Source of the DNA: CAYNVS01 sp964400725 | GTDB taxonomy: Bacteria > Myxococcota_A > SURF-8 > CAYNVS01 | Length of the DNA stretch: 64,000 nt | Assembly (NCBI GenBank): GCA_964400725.1 | Contig: CAYNVS010000012.1 | Location: forward strand, 1 to 64,000 | Direction of reading: 5' to 3' | Shown here: positions 43,212-51,965 of the stretch, piece after piece | How the letters are laid out: the number at the start of each line of letters is the position of its first letter | Position numbering within the stretch: position 1 is the stretch's first letter | Position numbers and translations under genes: made by a program | Notes under the pieces: model-generated | What the model was told of the DNA's origin: nothing | Database searches by the model: none | The model's input: only the letters and a program-made list of their open reading frames with translations

Positions 43212-44484
43212 TGTAAATCTCCCTTCCTTCGGCTATTGTTGCGACGACTTTGCCCGTAAGCTCGCGCCCGTCGAAAGGCGTAACTTTGGACATGGAAAGC
43301 AATTCGCTCGAATTGATTTTGTGCTTCCTGTTCGGGTCTATTATCGTTACGTCGGCGACGCTGCCGGCTTTGAGCGTTCCGCGGTCGGTCAAGCCTAAAA
43401 TTCTGGCCGGGTTGCGGCTCAGCGCCTCGGCTATGCGAGGGTAAGTAAGCTGCTCTTGCGCGGCCAGCGTGAACAGCGCGCTCGCCGTCGTCTCGAACCC
43501 GACGGTTCCGGGAAGAGCCTCGTCTAGCTCCACCATCTTGTCGATGAGGTTGCGCGGCCTGTGCGCGGAAACCACCACGTCGATGATACCGTCGCGCAGG
43601 GCTCGGCGCAGCGCTTTCATTCCTTCCTTGCTGCCCAAAGGCGGCAGGAATTTAAGCGAAGTCGAGTAATCGGCTAGGTCTTCGTCGCAGAAGAATAAAT
43701 GGAACGTGGTTACGTCGCACGTTACGTCGAGGTTCGCGTAGCGCGTCTTCATGGCGCGCATCCACTCCAGAGCCTCTCGGCTGTTGATGCGGGCGACGTG
43801 AATCGGCGTGTTTGTGTACGCGGCGAGCATCAGGTCGCGCACGAGCGGCGCGCTTTCGGCCACGGGCGGCGTGCCGGGCAGGCCCAGCTTGGTGCTCATA
43901 AAACCTTCGCGTATAACGCCTTTGCCCCACAGTTCTTTATCCAGCGGGTATGTAACGTAACGCAGCCCGAAGTGCGAGCCGTACTCCATGGCGCGGCGGA
44001 CGAGCGAACCGTCCTTCAGCGCGAAATCCATGTCTCCGACGAGCCTGCATCCGGCCTGCGCCAGCTCTCCTAACGGCGCAAGCTTTTCCCCTTTTAGGCC
44101 GACGGAAACGGCTCCGCTTGGCAGAACCATGGGCGCGTTGAGCCCTTTCGTCTTTTCCTTTATAAATTCGCACACTGCCGCGTTGTCGCAAGCCGGGTCG
44201 GTGTCCGGGGAAGCTACGACGGTTGTAAATCCTCCTTTCGCGGCGGCCGCCAGAGCCGTTTTAAACGTCTCGCGGTCTTCAAACCCGGGTTCGCCCAAAA
44301 AGGCGCGCAAATCTATGAAACCTGGCATTACAATCATGCCGGTTGCGTCTATCGTCTTGAAGACCGCGGTGTTGGGCGCCTCGTCCAGCGATATAATTTT
44401 ACTTTTATATATTCCCAAGTCCCGGACTTTATCCTCGCCGGTCGCGGGATCTATTACCCTTCCGTTGCGAATTACTATCATCAT
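43189..44484 (-). CDS. Dihydroorotase-like protein lacking metal ligands (PyrC' type)
   Basis: The 431-residue sequence follows class I dihydroorotase throughout: a start of MIVIRNGRVIDPATG, then VMPGFIDLRAFLGEPGFEDRETF and a C-terminal GTLKAGSVADVTIIDP. The metal ligands are gone. The family DxHxH is LRAF here (Arg60 and Phe62), the catalytic Asp region DxxATDHAPH is VVVSAHRPR, and the Lys/His of the centre are also changed. Such inactive dihydroorotases are known to stabilise aspartate transcarbamoylase, as PyrC' with PyrB in Pseudomonas. Its start overlaps the pyrB stop (ATGA), which supports a complex with PyrB. An active PyrC must be elsewhere in the genome. Confidence 0.88.
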   Translation of the reverse strand: MMIVIRNGRVIDPATGEDKVRDLGIYKSKIISLDEAPNTAVFKTIDATGMIVMPGFIDLRAFLGEPGFEDRETFKTALAAAAKGGFTTVVASPDTDPACDNAAVCEFIKEKTKGLNAPMVLPSGAVSVGLKGEKLAPLGELAQAGCRLVGDMDFALKDGSLVRRAMEYGSHFGLRYVTYPLDKELWGKGVIREGFMSTKLGLPGTPPVAESAPLVRDLMLAAYTNTPIHVARINSREALEWMRAMKTRYANLDVTCDVTTFHLFFCDEDLADYSTSLKFLPPLGSKEGMKALRRALRDGIIDVVVSAHRPRNLIDKMVELDEALPGTVGFETTASALFTLAAQEQLTYPRIAEALSRNPARILGLTDRGTLKAGSVADVTIIDPNRKHKINSSELLSMSKVTPFDGRELTGKVVATIAEGREIYNELQNKA

Positions 44485-45434
44485 GTCAGCGCCTCCGCGT
44501 CAATATTGCCGCCGGTAACGAGATAAAGCAGCGCCATACGCACCGCAATTCCGTTCGTAACTTGGTCGAGAATAACCGAACTTGGACCGTCGGCAAGCTC
44601 GTGGTCTATCTCGACGCCGCGGTTCATCGGCCCCGGGTGCATGAGTATATAGTCTTTCTTGGCGCACTTTATAACGTCTTTGTTGATTCCGAAGAACTGC
44701 CAATATTCCTGATTGCTCGGGAAGAGGTTCTTCTCCATGCGCTCAAGCTGTATGCGCAGCCCCATCACGACGTCGGCGTCTTTAATGGCGTCCTTGGGGT
44801 TCGACTGGACTTTTACGCCGAGCCGCTCGATGTCTTTGGGTATCATCGTGCGCGGCCCGCAGACGTGAACCTCGGCGCCCATTTTCGTAAGTCCGAAGAT
44901 GTTGGAATGAGCCACTCGCGAGTGCGTTATGTCGCCCAAAATGGCCACTTTCAGCCCCTTGATGCGCCCCTTCCGCTCTTTCATCGTGAACATGTCGAGC
45001 AAAGCCTGAGAGGGATGCTCGTGCCAACCGTCGCCGCCGTTGATAACGCGCATGTCGGTGTTGGCCGCCACAAAGTGCGGCGCGCCGCTGGACTTGTGCC
45101 GCATGACTATTACGGACGGCCCGAGAGCCTGAAGGTTCAGGCAGGTGTCGCGCAGAGTCTCCCCTTTGGTGAGGCTGCTGGTCGCGGCCGTAAAGTTCAT
45201 CATGTCGGAGCTTAAACGTTTGGCCGCCGCTTCGAACGACAGCCTCGTCCTCGTGCTCGGCTCAAAGAACGCGAGACAGATCATAATGTTGCGCAGAGCG
45301 GGAACCTTTTTAATGACGGGCGGAGGGCCGAACAGTTGTTTGAACCTCGCCGCGACTTCGAGAATAGTCTCGATGTCCCTGTCGCTCATCATATCAAGCC
45401 CAAGAATGTGCTTGTGTCTGAATTGAAGCGGCAT
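44481..45434 (-). CDS. pyrB: Aspartate carbamoyltransferase catalytic subunit
   Basis: PyrB condenses carbamoyl phosphate and aspartate, the committed step of pyrimidine synthesis. The 317-residue protein has FFEPSTRTRLSFEAAAKRL (carbamoyl-phosphate loop), SSLTKGETLRDT, VMRHKSSGAP, GDGWHEHPSQALLDMFT, VAILGDITHSRVAHSN and MHPGPMNRGVEI, all canonical. There is no adjacent pyrI regulatory gene. A dihydroorotase-like pseudo-enzyme follows with a 4-base overlap, and pyrR lies upstream beyond the HNH gene. Confidence 0.96.
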   Translation of the reverse strand: MPLQFRHKHILGLDMMSDRDIETILEVAARFKQLFGPPPVIKKVPALRNIMICLAFFEPSTRTRLSFEAAAKRLSSDMMNFTAATSSLTKGETLRDTCLNLQALGPSVIVMRHKSSGAPHFVAANTDMRVINGGDGWHEHPSQALLDMFTMKERKGRIKGLKVAILGDITHSRVAHSNIFGLTKMGAEVHVCGPRTMIPKDIERLGVKVQSNPKDAIKDADVVMGLRIQLERMEKNLFPSNQEYWQFFGINKDVIKCAKKDYILMHPGPMNRGVEIDHELADGPSSVILDQVTNGIAVRMALLYLVTGGNIDAEALT

Positions 45435-45466
45435 TATAATATATTCCTTTCGTTTCTAAGGTTAAA

Positions 45467-46690
45467 TCAACGGTTTTTGCCGTAAATATTTTCCATGTAG
45501 TAGTCTATAAACTCTTTTTTCAAGATGTGCCCTTTTTGAACATTTCCTTCTATAATTTCATTATTTATCTCTATGTTAAAATATTCCAAATATATTTCTG
45601 TCGTTTTAAATTCTTCTGGAATTTCGTCTACAATAAATTTGGGAATGCCTAAGTCAAACATTGCGTGGTGGTTAGGACATAACACGATCATGTTGGATTC
45701 GTCATCAGAGCCGTTATGGGTTCCTCCTAGAGGTTTAATATGATGAACCTCTGAGTAAAAAGTACCATCATTCTTTTTTATTTGGAGACCGCAGACTTGG
45801 CATTTATCTTTGTAAAGCTTCTTTAGTTTGAGCGTTTTTGGCGTATCTCTTATAATTCGGGTTACGACGGATGTCCTTTTTTCGGTCGGTTTTATCTGAA
45901 AGTCAGAGTCATTTATGGTCAAATTTTCTTCTTCTTCAATGGCGAATGTCTGGAAATTTTTACCGGAAACTTTTACAAGAATGTCATCCCATGAAAGCGG
46001 CGGTTTGTTTACGACTGAAATATATCCGCTTATTGGTTTTTTATCGCCAGATAGAAAAAAGTTAAACAGATGAACGTCCATTAAATCTCTTGGCTTAAGC
46101 CCGCGTTCTCTCCATTCGTTGAAAAGGCGGGAGTAAAATTCTCGGGCTGTAACTAGTCTTTCTATTCCCTTTTCTTTTATTCCCAGCAAACTTCGCTCCG
46201 CCGGTTGATAGTAGCGCGCTCGAACAAACGCATAGTCATTCGGCTTTGCGACGGCGACGAGATAATTTATTAAAAGTAAGTCAAAGCCTTGTTTTTTTCC
46301 GATTTTACCGTGCGTATTAAAAAAATTTGTCAAGCGCGTTTCATACTCGTCTAACGGGCCATGAATTAGATAGATTAAATCATCTTTGACGTTGGGATTA
46401 TTTTCCAAATATTTTTTCGCGTCGTCTTTATAAAACCAATCAACCAAATTACCATGACGCGCGTCGGAATTAATGGCCTCTAATACCGCTTTAATTGGAT
46501 CTTTCTGTATGTTGGTCAGTAAGAGGGCCTGTTTAACGGCGGGTATTATCTTATTGTGATATGCTCCGGCCAACCCATTAGGTTCGAATGCGCCTTTTTG
46601 AATTAATGGTTGTAACGATTCGGCTGCATAGTCCAACGCTTCGGCGCAATATTTGTTATCCCTCAGCAATTTTTCTACGTTGGCGCTCAT
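45467..46690 (-). CDS. HNH endonuclease inserted in the pyr operon
   Basis: The 407-residue protein ends in an HNH nuclease domain: KCQVCGLQIKKNDG, SEVHHIKPLGG, ESNMIVLCPNHHAMFD (two CxxC-like zinc pairs and the His-Asn-His triad). The N-terminal 290 residues are helical and unrecognised (AEALDYAAESLQPLIQK, DARHGNLVDWFYKDDAKK) and may recognise DNA or a partner. The architecture recalls McrA-like or other solitary restriction nucleases; no methylase or helicase is adjacent. Base composition is clearly more AT-rich than pyrR and pyrB on either side, and spacing is tight (10 and 32 bases). It is probably a transferred gene cotranscribed with the host operon. Confidence 0.82.
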   Translation of the reverse strand: MSANVEKLLRDNKYCAEALDYAAESLQPLIQKGAFEPNGLAGAYHNKIIPAVKQALLLTNIQKDPIKAVLEAINSDARHGNLVDWFYKDDAKKYLENNPNVKDDLIYLIHGPLDEYETRLTNFFNTHGKIGKKQGFDLLLINYLVAVAKPNDYAFVRARYYQPAERSLLGIKEKGIERLVTAREFYSRLFNEWRERGLKPRDLMDVHLFNFFLSGDKKPISGYISVVNKPPLSWDDILVKVSGKNFQTFAIEEEENLTINDSDFQIKPTEKRTSVVTRIIRDTPKTLKLKKLYKDKCQVCGLQIKKNDGTFYSEVHHIKPLGGTHNGSDDESNMIVLCPNHHAMFDLGIPKFIVDEIPEEFKTTEIYLEYFNIEINNEIIEGNVQKGHILKKEFIDYYMENIYGKNR

Positions 46691-46700
46691 AATCGTTTTT

Positions 46701-47345
46701 TCAGTCCTTTGTCGTCCGCTTTACTGGCGCGGCTTTTTTTTCCGATTTTTTAGTCGTTTTCTTTTCGCGTTTCGCGGGTTCGGCGGCCGGTTTTTTAGGT
46801 TTGTCGCGCAAAATCACGCGGTCGTCCTCGAACCCTTTTTCCTTCAATTCCACGTCCACCGTTTCGTCGCTTCCGGTCTTGAGAATCGCTCCGACGAAAT
46901 CCGCTTGAATGGGGAGTTCGCGCAGTCCTCTGTCAACCAGCACCGCGAGGAAGACTCGCTTGGGGCGGCCGTAGTCCATTATTTGGTCAAGCGCCGCGCG
47001 CACAGTGCGTCCGGTGTAAAGCACGTCGTCCACCAGCAGAATATTCTTGCCGTTGATGTCGAAGTTTATTTCCGTTACGCCGACTTCGGGCGAGGAGAGG
47101 CTGCGGAAAGCGTCGTCCCGATACAACGCAATGTCTATCGTGCCGATGGGAAGAAGCTTATCTTCAAGCCGCTTTATAATTTTTTGCAGCCTTTTTGCGA
47201 TTAACGCGCCGCCGGTGTGGATGCCGACAATAACCAGATTCTCGCTTCCCTGATTGGCTTCTATCACTTCGGAGGCGAGCCTCGAAAGCGTGCGCTTCAT
47301 GTCGGTCGAACTCATCAAAACCCTTTTAATGTCGTCCTGCGCCAC
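46701..47345 (-). CDS. pyrR: Bifunctional pyr operon regulator / uracil phosphoribosyltransferase
   Basis: PyrR is a type I phosphoribosyltransferase that also binds pyr mRNA in response to UMP. Residues 1-180 hold the fold: VIVGIHTGGALIAKRL, then NILLVDDVLYTGRTVRAALD (PRPP-binding loop) and RVFLAVLVDRGLRELPI. After it comes a basic tail of about 35 residues rich in Lys, Ala and Pro (KREKKTTKKSEKKAAPVKR), which is not part of usual PyrR and could aid RNA binding. It heads the pyrimidine operon; a strong hairpin precedes it at 47434-47471. Confidence 0.93.
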   Translation of the reverse strand: MAQDDIKRVLMSSTDMKRTLSRLASEVIEANQGSENLVIVGIHTGGALIAKRLQKIIKRLEDKLLPIGTIDIALYRDDAFRSLSSPEVGVTEINFDINGKNILLVDDVLYTGRTVRAALDQIMDYGRPKRVFLAVLVDRGLRELPIQADFVGAILKTGSDETVDVELKEKGFEDDRVILRDKPKKPAAEPAKREKKTTKKSEKKAAPVKRTTKD

Positions 47346-47433
47346 TGCTTGTCTCCTTGTTTGAAGGGGCGGACGTCGATCCGCGCCGCGTTATGAAGTT
47401 AAAAGTCAATATTAGGTAATTTTTATTACTTCG

Positions 47434-47471
47434 CCCCGGCCCCTCTCTCATCGGACGGGGAGGAGCCGGGG
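47434..47471 (-). promoter_or_regulatory. GC-rich hairpin between the aminopeptidase gene and pyrR
   Basis: On the minus strand CCCCGG pairs with CCGGGG (outer, 6 bp) and CCCC with GGGG (inner, 4 bp) around a GTCCGATGAGAGA loop, with a five-base bulge. There is no T-run after it, so it is a poor intrinsic terminator. The loop resembles the TCC...GAGAGG element bound by PyrR in other bacteria, but the match is loose. Confidence 0.4.
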
Positions 47472-47486
47472 TTAATTAAATCGAGT

Positions 47487-48596
47487 TTACGGATTCAACG
47501 CCTTGAGCTCGTCCAATACGAACATTCCGTCCTTGCGAATCAAAACGTCGTCGAACCATATTTCGCCGCCGCCGTGCTCCGCGAATTGGCGGCAAACCAT
47601 GTCCCAGTGAACCTGCGATTTATTGTCGTTCGGAGCTTCGTCGTAGCTGGCGCCGGGCGTGAAATGGAAGCTGCCGGCAATCTTTTCGTCGAAGAGGATG
47701 TCTAGCATCGGCTCGCGGATAATCGGGTTGCAGCCCAGAGCGAACTCGCCGACGTAGCGGGCTCCGTCGTCCCGGTCGAGTATGTCGTTGAGGCGTTTCG
47801 GGTCGCCCACGGCGCAGGTCGCTTCGACTATTTTGCCGTCCTTAAAGACGAGTCTTACGCCGTCGTAAACGTTCCCTTCGTAAAGCGTCGGGGTGTTGTA
47901 TTGCAGCGTTCCTTGAACGCTGTGTTTGACCGGCGCGGTGAAGACTTCGCCGTCGGGAATGTTCAGCTTGCCGTCGCATTTAATCGCCGGGATGTTTTTA
48001 ATGGAGAAGCGCAAATCGGTTCCCGGCCCCTTGATATGCACTTTATCCGTCCTGTTCATCAGCGCGACGAGCGGGTCCATCGCCTTGCTCATCTTTTCGT
48101 AATCGACTATGCAGGCTTTAAAATAAAATTCCTCGAACGCCTCGTTGGACATTTTGGCGGCTTGCGCGAAGCTGGGGTTCGGGTAGCGCAGCACTACCCA
48201 GCGCGTTTTTGGAACGCGCACTTCGAAGTGAACTTTATTAAGTATCGTGGAGCTGAAAATTTTCATAGAGGCGGGGGGAACGTCGCTGTTTTCAAGCGCG
48301 TTCTCGCTGCCGCGCACGCCGATGTAGCACTGCATTTTTTCCATCAGCGCGCGATCGACCGCCGCGAGCGTCTCGTACTGCTCCTGCTTGGCTCCTAGTA
48401 GAAGCTGGCGAACGACGCCTTCGTCGTTGATGCGGACAAAAGGATTTCCTCCAGCCTTATAAACTTTCTCCACGAGTTTTTTAACGAGAGGAATCGTGCG
48501 GAAACCCGTCGCTTCGATGAGAACGTTTTCGTTGTTTTTAACAGCGCAGGAGTAATCGACCAGCAGGTCGGCCAGTCTCTCGACGTGAATGTCCAT
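47487..48596 (-). CDS. Aminopeptidase, M29 family
   Basis: M29 enzymes (AmpS, aminopeptidase T) are dimeric cytoplasmic metallo-aminopeptidases. The 369-residue protein matches from LADLLVDYSCAVKNNENVLIEA through the family's metal-binding C-terminal half: IPDGEVFTAP (Glu ligand), YEGNVYDGVRLVFKDGKI, ARYVGEFALGCNP (Glu ligand), AGSFHFTPGASY (His) and QVHWDMVC (His, Asp). Start at 48596 with AAGGAGG. Substrate preference is unknown. It is upstream of pyrR on the same strand with a 141-base gap that holds a hairpin. Confidence 0.92.
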   Translation of the reverse strand: MDIHVERLADLLVDYSCAVKNNENVLIEATGFRTIPLVKKLVEKVYKAGGNPFVRINDEGVVRQLLLGAKQEQYETLAAVDRALMEKMQCYIGVRGSENALENSDVPPASMKIFSSTILNKVHFEVRVPKTRWVVLRYPNPSFAQAAKMSNEAFEEFYFKACIVDYEKMSKAMDPLVALMNRTDKVHIKGPGTDLRFSIKNIPAIKCDGKLNIPDGEVFTAPVKHSVQGTLQYNTPTLYEGNVYDGVRLVFKDGKIVEATCAVGDPKRLNDILDRDDGARYVGEFALGCNPIIREPMLDILFDEKIAGSFHFTPGASYDEAPNDNKSQVHWDMVCRQFAEHGGGEIWFDDVLIRKDGMFVLDELKALNP

Positions 48597-48661
48597 AAAA
48601 ACCTCCTTAATTTATCGTTAGTAATGCCTCGTATTAACCATTAATAACCGTATTTGCGCAA

Positions 48662-48690
48662 ATGATAGAATATCGCAAATAAAAAATCAA
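48662..48690 (-). promoter_or_regulatory. Promoter for the M29 aminopeptidase gene
   Basis: On the minus strand TTGATT (48685-48690) and TATCAT (48662-48667) are separated by exactly 17 bases, about 65 bases before the start codon. Confidence 0.65.
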
Positions 48691-48940
48691 CGAATAGTTT
48701 AACCCGCCGTTTCGTTGCGAGATGTCGCCGGTTTTGCTGGAAAAACCGCCGAGGACGCGGAGATTTTAAAAATTAATTCCGCCGTTTTATTCTTAATAAA
48801 CCCGCAGGGCGCATGCGAAAATCAGCGAGGTCGGCGCAACCGGCGAAACCGGAAACAGGTTGGCTGCGAACGCAAGACCGCCGCCGTCCGCGCGAAATAA
48901 TTTTTTAATTGGAAACGCCTTCGCGCCGCGCCGATTGTGA

Positions 48941-48968
48941 TTGACACGCTCGTTTGAGGATTTAGTAT
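48941..48968 (+). promoter_or_regulatory. Promoter for the nitroreductase-sthA pair
   Basis: TTGACA at 48941-48946 and TAGTAT at 48963-48968 have a 16-base spacer, about 50 bases before the nitroreductase start. Confidence 0.65.
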
Positions 48969-49019
48969 TAATCTCGTCTTTTAAATTTAAACCCGGAAAT
49001 TATAAAAGGAGAACGACGC

Positions 49020-49586
49020 ATGGACGTTAAAGAGACGATTGAAAAAAGAAGGGCTTACAGATCGCTTGCGCCCGCGGAGATTACCGAAGAACTGCTTGCC
49101 GACCTTGTCGGCTGCGCCTCGCTTGCGCCTTCGTGCATGAACAAACAGCCGTGGCGTTTCGTTGCGGCGTGCGACGAAGCGACTCTTGCGCCGCTGCTGG
49201 CGGCTTTGCCCGAAGGAAACGCTTGGGCTAAAAAGGCGTCGGCGGTTATCGTCGTCTGCTCAAAAAAGGAATTCGACTGCGTAATGTCTGGGCGCGAATA
49301 TTACATGTTCGATACGGGAATGGCGACTGCGTTTTTAATTTTGCGAGCGGTCGAATTGGGGTTTGTCGCGCACCCGATAGCCGGGTACGACTACAACGCG
49401 GTCAAAGCGGCGATAGGCGCGCCGGACGACGTTTCGGCGATTACATTAATTATTATTGGAAAAAAGTCAGACGATCTGGACTCCTCTCTTTCGGCGAAGC
49501 AGATTGAAGGGGAGACTGCCAGACCGCCTCGTATGCCTTTGGAAAATATTTTATTTAGAGGCAAATACGCCGAATCGAAGGAGTAA
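49020..49586 (+). CDS. Nitroreductase-family protein
   Basis: The 188-residue protein belongs to the FMN-dependent nitroreductase fold. Seen are KETIEKRRAYRSLAP (the RRS/RRxxR start that contacts FMN), SLAPSCMNKQPWRFV (family SPSxxNxQPW) and the GMATAFLILRAVELGF helix with LGF before the nucleotide strand. It may reduce nitroaromatics, quinones or flavins with NAD(P)H; the substrate is unknown. An AAAAGGAG ribosome binding site and a promoter precede it. sthA starts 6 bases downstream, so the two form an operon, which points to a redox-balancing role. Confidence 0.88.
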   Translation: MDVKETIEKRRAYRSLAPAEITEELLADLVGCASLAPSCMNKQPWRFVAACDEATLAPLLAALPEGNAWAKKASAVIVVCSKKEFDCVMSGREYYMFDTGMATAFLILRAVELGFVAHPIAGYDYNAVKAAIGAPDDVSAITLIIIGKKSDDLDSSLSAKQIEGETARPPRMPLENILFRGKYAESKE

Positions 49587-49592
49587 CGAGTC

Positions 49593-51005
49593 GTGAATTC
49601 TCATAAATCATACGACGTCGCGATTGTTGGCAGCGGCCCGTCGGGACAGACGGCGGCGATAGAGCTGGCCTCCGCGGGACGGAGCGTCGCGATTATCGAG
49701 CGGGCGGGCTTTTTCGGCGGCTCCAGCCTGCACGTAGGAACGATTCCGAGCAAAACCCTGCGCGAGGCCGTTATTTCTCTTTCGGGTTACAGGCTCCATC
49801 CGGCTCACCGAGCCATGCTCGGCGCGTCGCCGGCGGAAATAACTTACGAAAAACTCAAATCAACCGTAGATTGGGCGATACGAGACGAAACGCGGTTCTT
49901 ATCTAATCGCATGGAACGAGCGGGCGTCGATTTGTATTTCGGCGTCGCTTCGTTCAAAAACGAGCGGGAGATCTCCGTTGCGGGCGATGACGAAAAGAGC
50001 GTTTATGCCGAAAAAATAATCATAGCTTCCGGCTCCAAGGCCGCGCGTCCGGGCGGCATTCCTTTTAACGGGCGAACGATAATCGACTCTGACGAAATTT
50101 TGGCCGATCCGGCTAAAGCGTTCGTTCCCCGCGATATGATAATTCTGGGCGGCGGCGTGATAGCTATGGAATACGCCACGATATTCGCTTTGCTCGGAGT
50201 TAAAGTTTACGTTTTGAGCCGATCCGCTTCGGTTCTTTCATTCGTGGACGGCGACCTGCTTCAAGTCGTATTGGATTCCGCGAAAGAGATGGGCGCGGAG
50301 ATACGCGGCGGCGCGAGGCTTGACGGCGTAGTCGAACGCGGGGACGGAAGAGTAGAAGCGTCTGTGGCGGGCGGAGAAACGATTGCGGCGGACATGTTCG
50401 TCGCGGCGGCCGGGAGGGTAGGGAACGCCGCGGATTTGAAAATCGAAAACGCCGGTCTTTCGATGAACGAGCGCGGCTTGATTGAAACCGACGCCGGTTA
50501 CGAAACGGGCGTTCCGGGAATTTACGCCGTCGGGGACGTAATAGGCTATCCAAGCCTCGCCGCGTCCAGCAAACAGCAAGGCAGAGAGCTTGCGCGCCGC
50601 ATTCTGGGTTTGCCTGTAAAGCCGTACGATTTTGCGCTTTTGCCCGCCGGAATTTACGCGATACCGGAAATATCCTACGTTGGTAAAAGCGAAGCCGAGC
50701 TTATCGAAACTAAAATAGATTACATAAAAGGAGAGGCGCATTACGAAGAAATAGCTAAAAACTTGGTTACCGGCGGACGCCGAGGGCTTATCAAACTGCT
50801 TTTCGACGCGGGCGATAGAAGGCTTTTAGGCGCGGGCGCGGCTGGCGAACCGGCGTCGGAGATAATTCACGCGGCGCAGGCGGTTATCGCCGCGGGCGGA
50901 ACCGTGGATTACTTCGAGGAAACCGTTTTCAATTACCCGACTTTTTCGGAAGGGCTCAAGATTGCGGCCTTGGACGCCGCGAGAAAAATGAAACGCAGCG
51001 CCTAA
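49593..51005 (+). CDS. sthA: Soluble pyridine nucleotide transhydrogenase-like flavoprotein
   Basis: The 470-residue protein is a group I disulfide-reductase-fold FAD enzyme: VAIVGSGPSGQTAAIELA (FAD), a middle GGGVIAMEYATIFALLGV (NAD(P)H) and GIYAVGDVIGYPSLA. The redox-active CxxxxC is absent; at that place the text is FFGGSSLHVGTIPSKTLREAV. Retention of GTIPSK without cysteines matches SthA (soluble transhydrogenase, NADPH + NAD+), which also lacks the disulfide. The start is GTG at 49593 behind AAGGAG. It overlaps no gene and follows the nitroreductase. Confidence 0.87.
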   Translation: MNSHKSYDVAIVGSGPSGQTAAIELASAGRSVAIIERAGFFGGSSLHVGTIPSKTLREAVISLSGYRLHPAHRAMLGASPAEITYEKLKSTVDWAIRDETRFLSNRMERAGVDLYFGVASFKNEREISVAGDDEKSVYAEKIIIASGSKAARPGGIPFNGRTIIDSDEILADPAKAFVPRDMIILGGGVIAMEYATIFALLGVKVYVLSRSASVLSFVDGDLLQVVLDSAKEMGAEIRGGARLDGVVERGDGRVEASVAGGETIAADMFVAAAGRVGNAADLKIENAGLSMNERGLIETDAGYETGVPGIYAVGDVIGYPSLAASSKQQGRELARRILGLPVKPYDFALLPAGIYAIPEISYVGKSEAELIETKIDYIKGEAHYEEIAKNLVTGGRRGLIKLLFDAGDRRLLGAGAAGEPASEIIHAAQAVIAAGGTVDYFEETVFNYPTFSEGLKIAALDAARKMKRSA

Positions 51006-51076
51006 GCGTTTTAAGCCGCCAGACTTACGGTTAATATTTTTAATGAACAAGAATTATTTATTTTAAATATCTATAC

Positions 51077-51105
51077 TTGACTTTTGCCGAAACCTTTGTT
51101 ATTAA
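51077..51105 (+). promoter_or_regulatory. Promoter for the first TolQ-R-R set
   Basis: TTGACT at 51077-51082 and TATTAA at 51100-51105 have an exact 17-base spacer. The implied leader is about 150 bases long. Confidence 0.65.
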
Positions 51106-51263
51106 ACTTCATAATTGAAACATACTATAAATAGTAAAATGGTTAGAAAGTAAGAATTTTTGTTTTAAGAACTACGGAAACTTTCCGCGGCGGATGCGTC
51201 GCTAGGTTTCGCATGTTTTTTGAATGAGCGTAAGGTCAACTTTTTTGGAAGAAGGGAAGAAAC

Positions 51264-51917
51264 ATGAACGATTTTAGTAAACTGCTGGAAACTGCTGGAA
51301 TTCCGATGTATCTTAACGTAATAGTCTTTATCGTGGTTATCGCGGTAATCGTCGAAAGGACTATTTTTTACGTCATGCACGGAAGAATGAACATCGAGAA
51401 GTTCACTTCTCACCTCATCAAGCTGATGGAAAACAACCAGCTTGAACAGGCGATTAAATATTCCACCATCGACCACGCGGTCTGCAAAGTGTTTAACGCG
51501 GGCGTAAAGCGCGCCGACAACAATCCGATGGAAATCTCGATGGCCATGAACGCCGAGCAGATGAGAGTTACCACCCAGCTGGAAAAGCGCATTTCGTCGT
51601 TGTGGGCGCTCGCCAACATCGCTACCCTTCTCGGACTAATCGGAACCGTCTTCGGTCTTATCACGTCTTTCGGCTCTATGCGCGACATCCCGCCCGAAAA
51701 GAAAACCGAAATTCTTTCGGCCGGTATTTCGGAAGCCTTGTGGAACACCGCCATCGGTCTTACCATCGCCGTTATCTGCATGACCGGACACTTCTTCCTT
51801 TCCACGGCCAGCAAAAAGCTCGTCGCCGAATTGGAGCACAGCTCGGTCAACCTTGAAAACTTCCTCATTCTCCGTTCCAAAAAACTCAGGGAAGAAAAGG
51901 AAGTGGCCGGCCGTTAA
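51264..51917 (+). CDS. TolQ/ExbB/MotA-type proton channel, set 1
   Basis: The 217-residue inner-membrane protein has three membrane helices (about 16-36, 115-135 and 155-178), a first cytoplasmic loop of about 75 residues and the channel signature ANIATLLGLIGTVFGLITSFG followed by ISEALWNTAIGLTIAVICM. It should form the pentamer that, with TolR/ExbD dimers, turns proton flow into mechanical work at the envelope. A GGAAGAAGGGAAG ribosome binding region precedes the ATG. Two TolR-like genes follow in the same transcript. Confidence 0.9.
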   Translation: MNDFSKLLETAGIPMYLNVIVFIVVIAVIVERTIFYVMHGRMNIEKFTSHLIKLMENNQLEQAIKYSTIDHAVCKVFNAGVKRADNNPMEISMAMNAEQMRVTTQLEKRISSLWALANIATLLGLIGTVFGLITSFGSMRDIPPEKKTEILSAGISEALWNTAIGLTIAVICMTGHFFLSTASKKLVAELEHSSVNLENFLILRSKKLREEKEVAGR

Positions 51918-51965
51918 TCCGGATTTCGCTTAACAGAACTTCAGACGAAACGGCGGTAATATATA

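Larger units (their letters stand above)
48597..49019. other. Intergenic region between divergent genes
   Basis: Two divergent promoters occupy its ends. The middle (about 48700-48900) is GC-rich with only short, unconvincing frames; nothing else is recognised. Confidence 0.6.

Noticed and set aside
48715..48900. A 61-codon plus-strand frame in the gap before the nitroreductase
   Set aside because: No ribosome binding site, no domain pattern and skewed composition; treated as chance.
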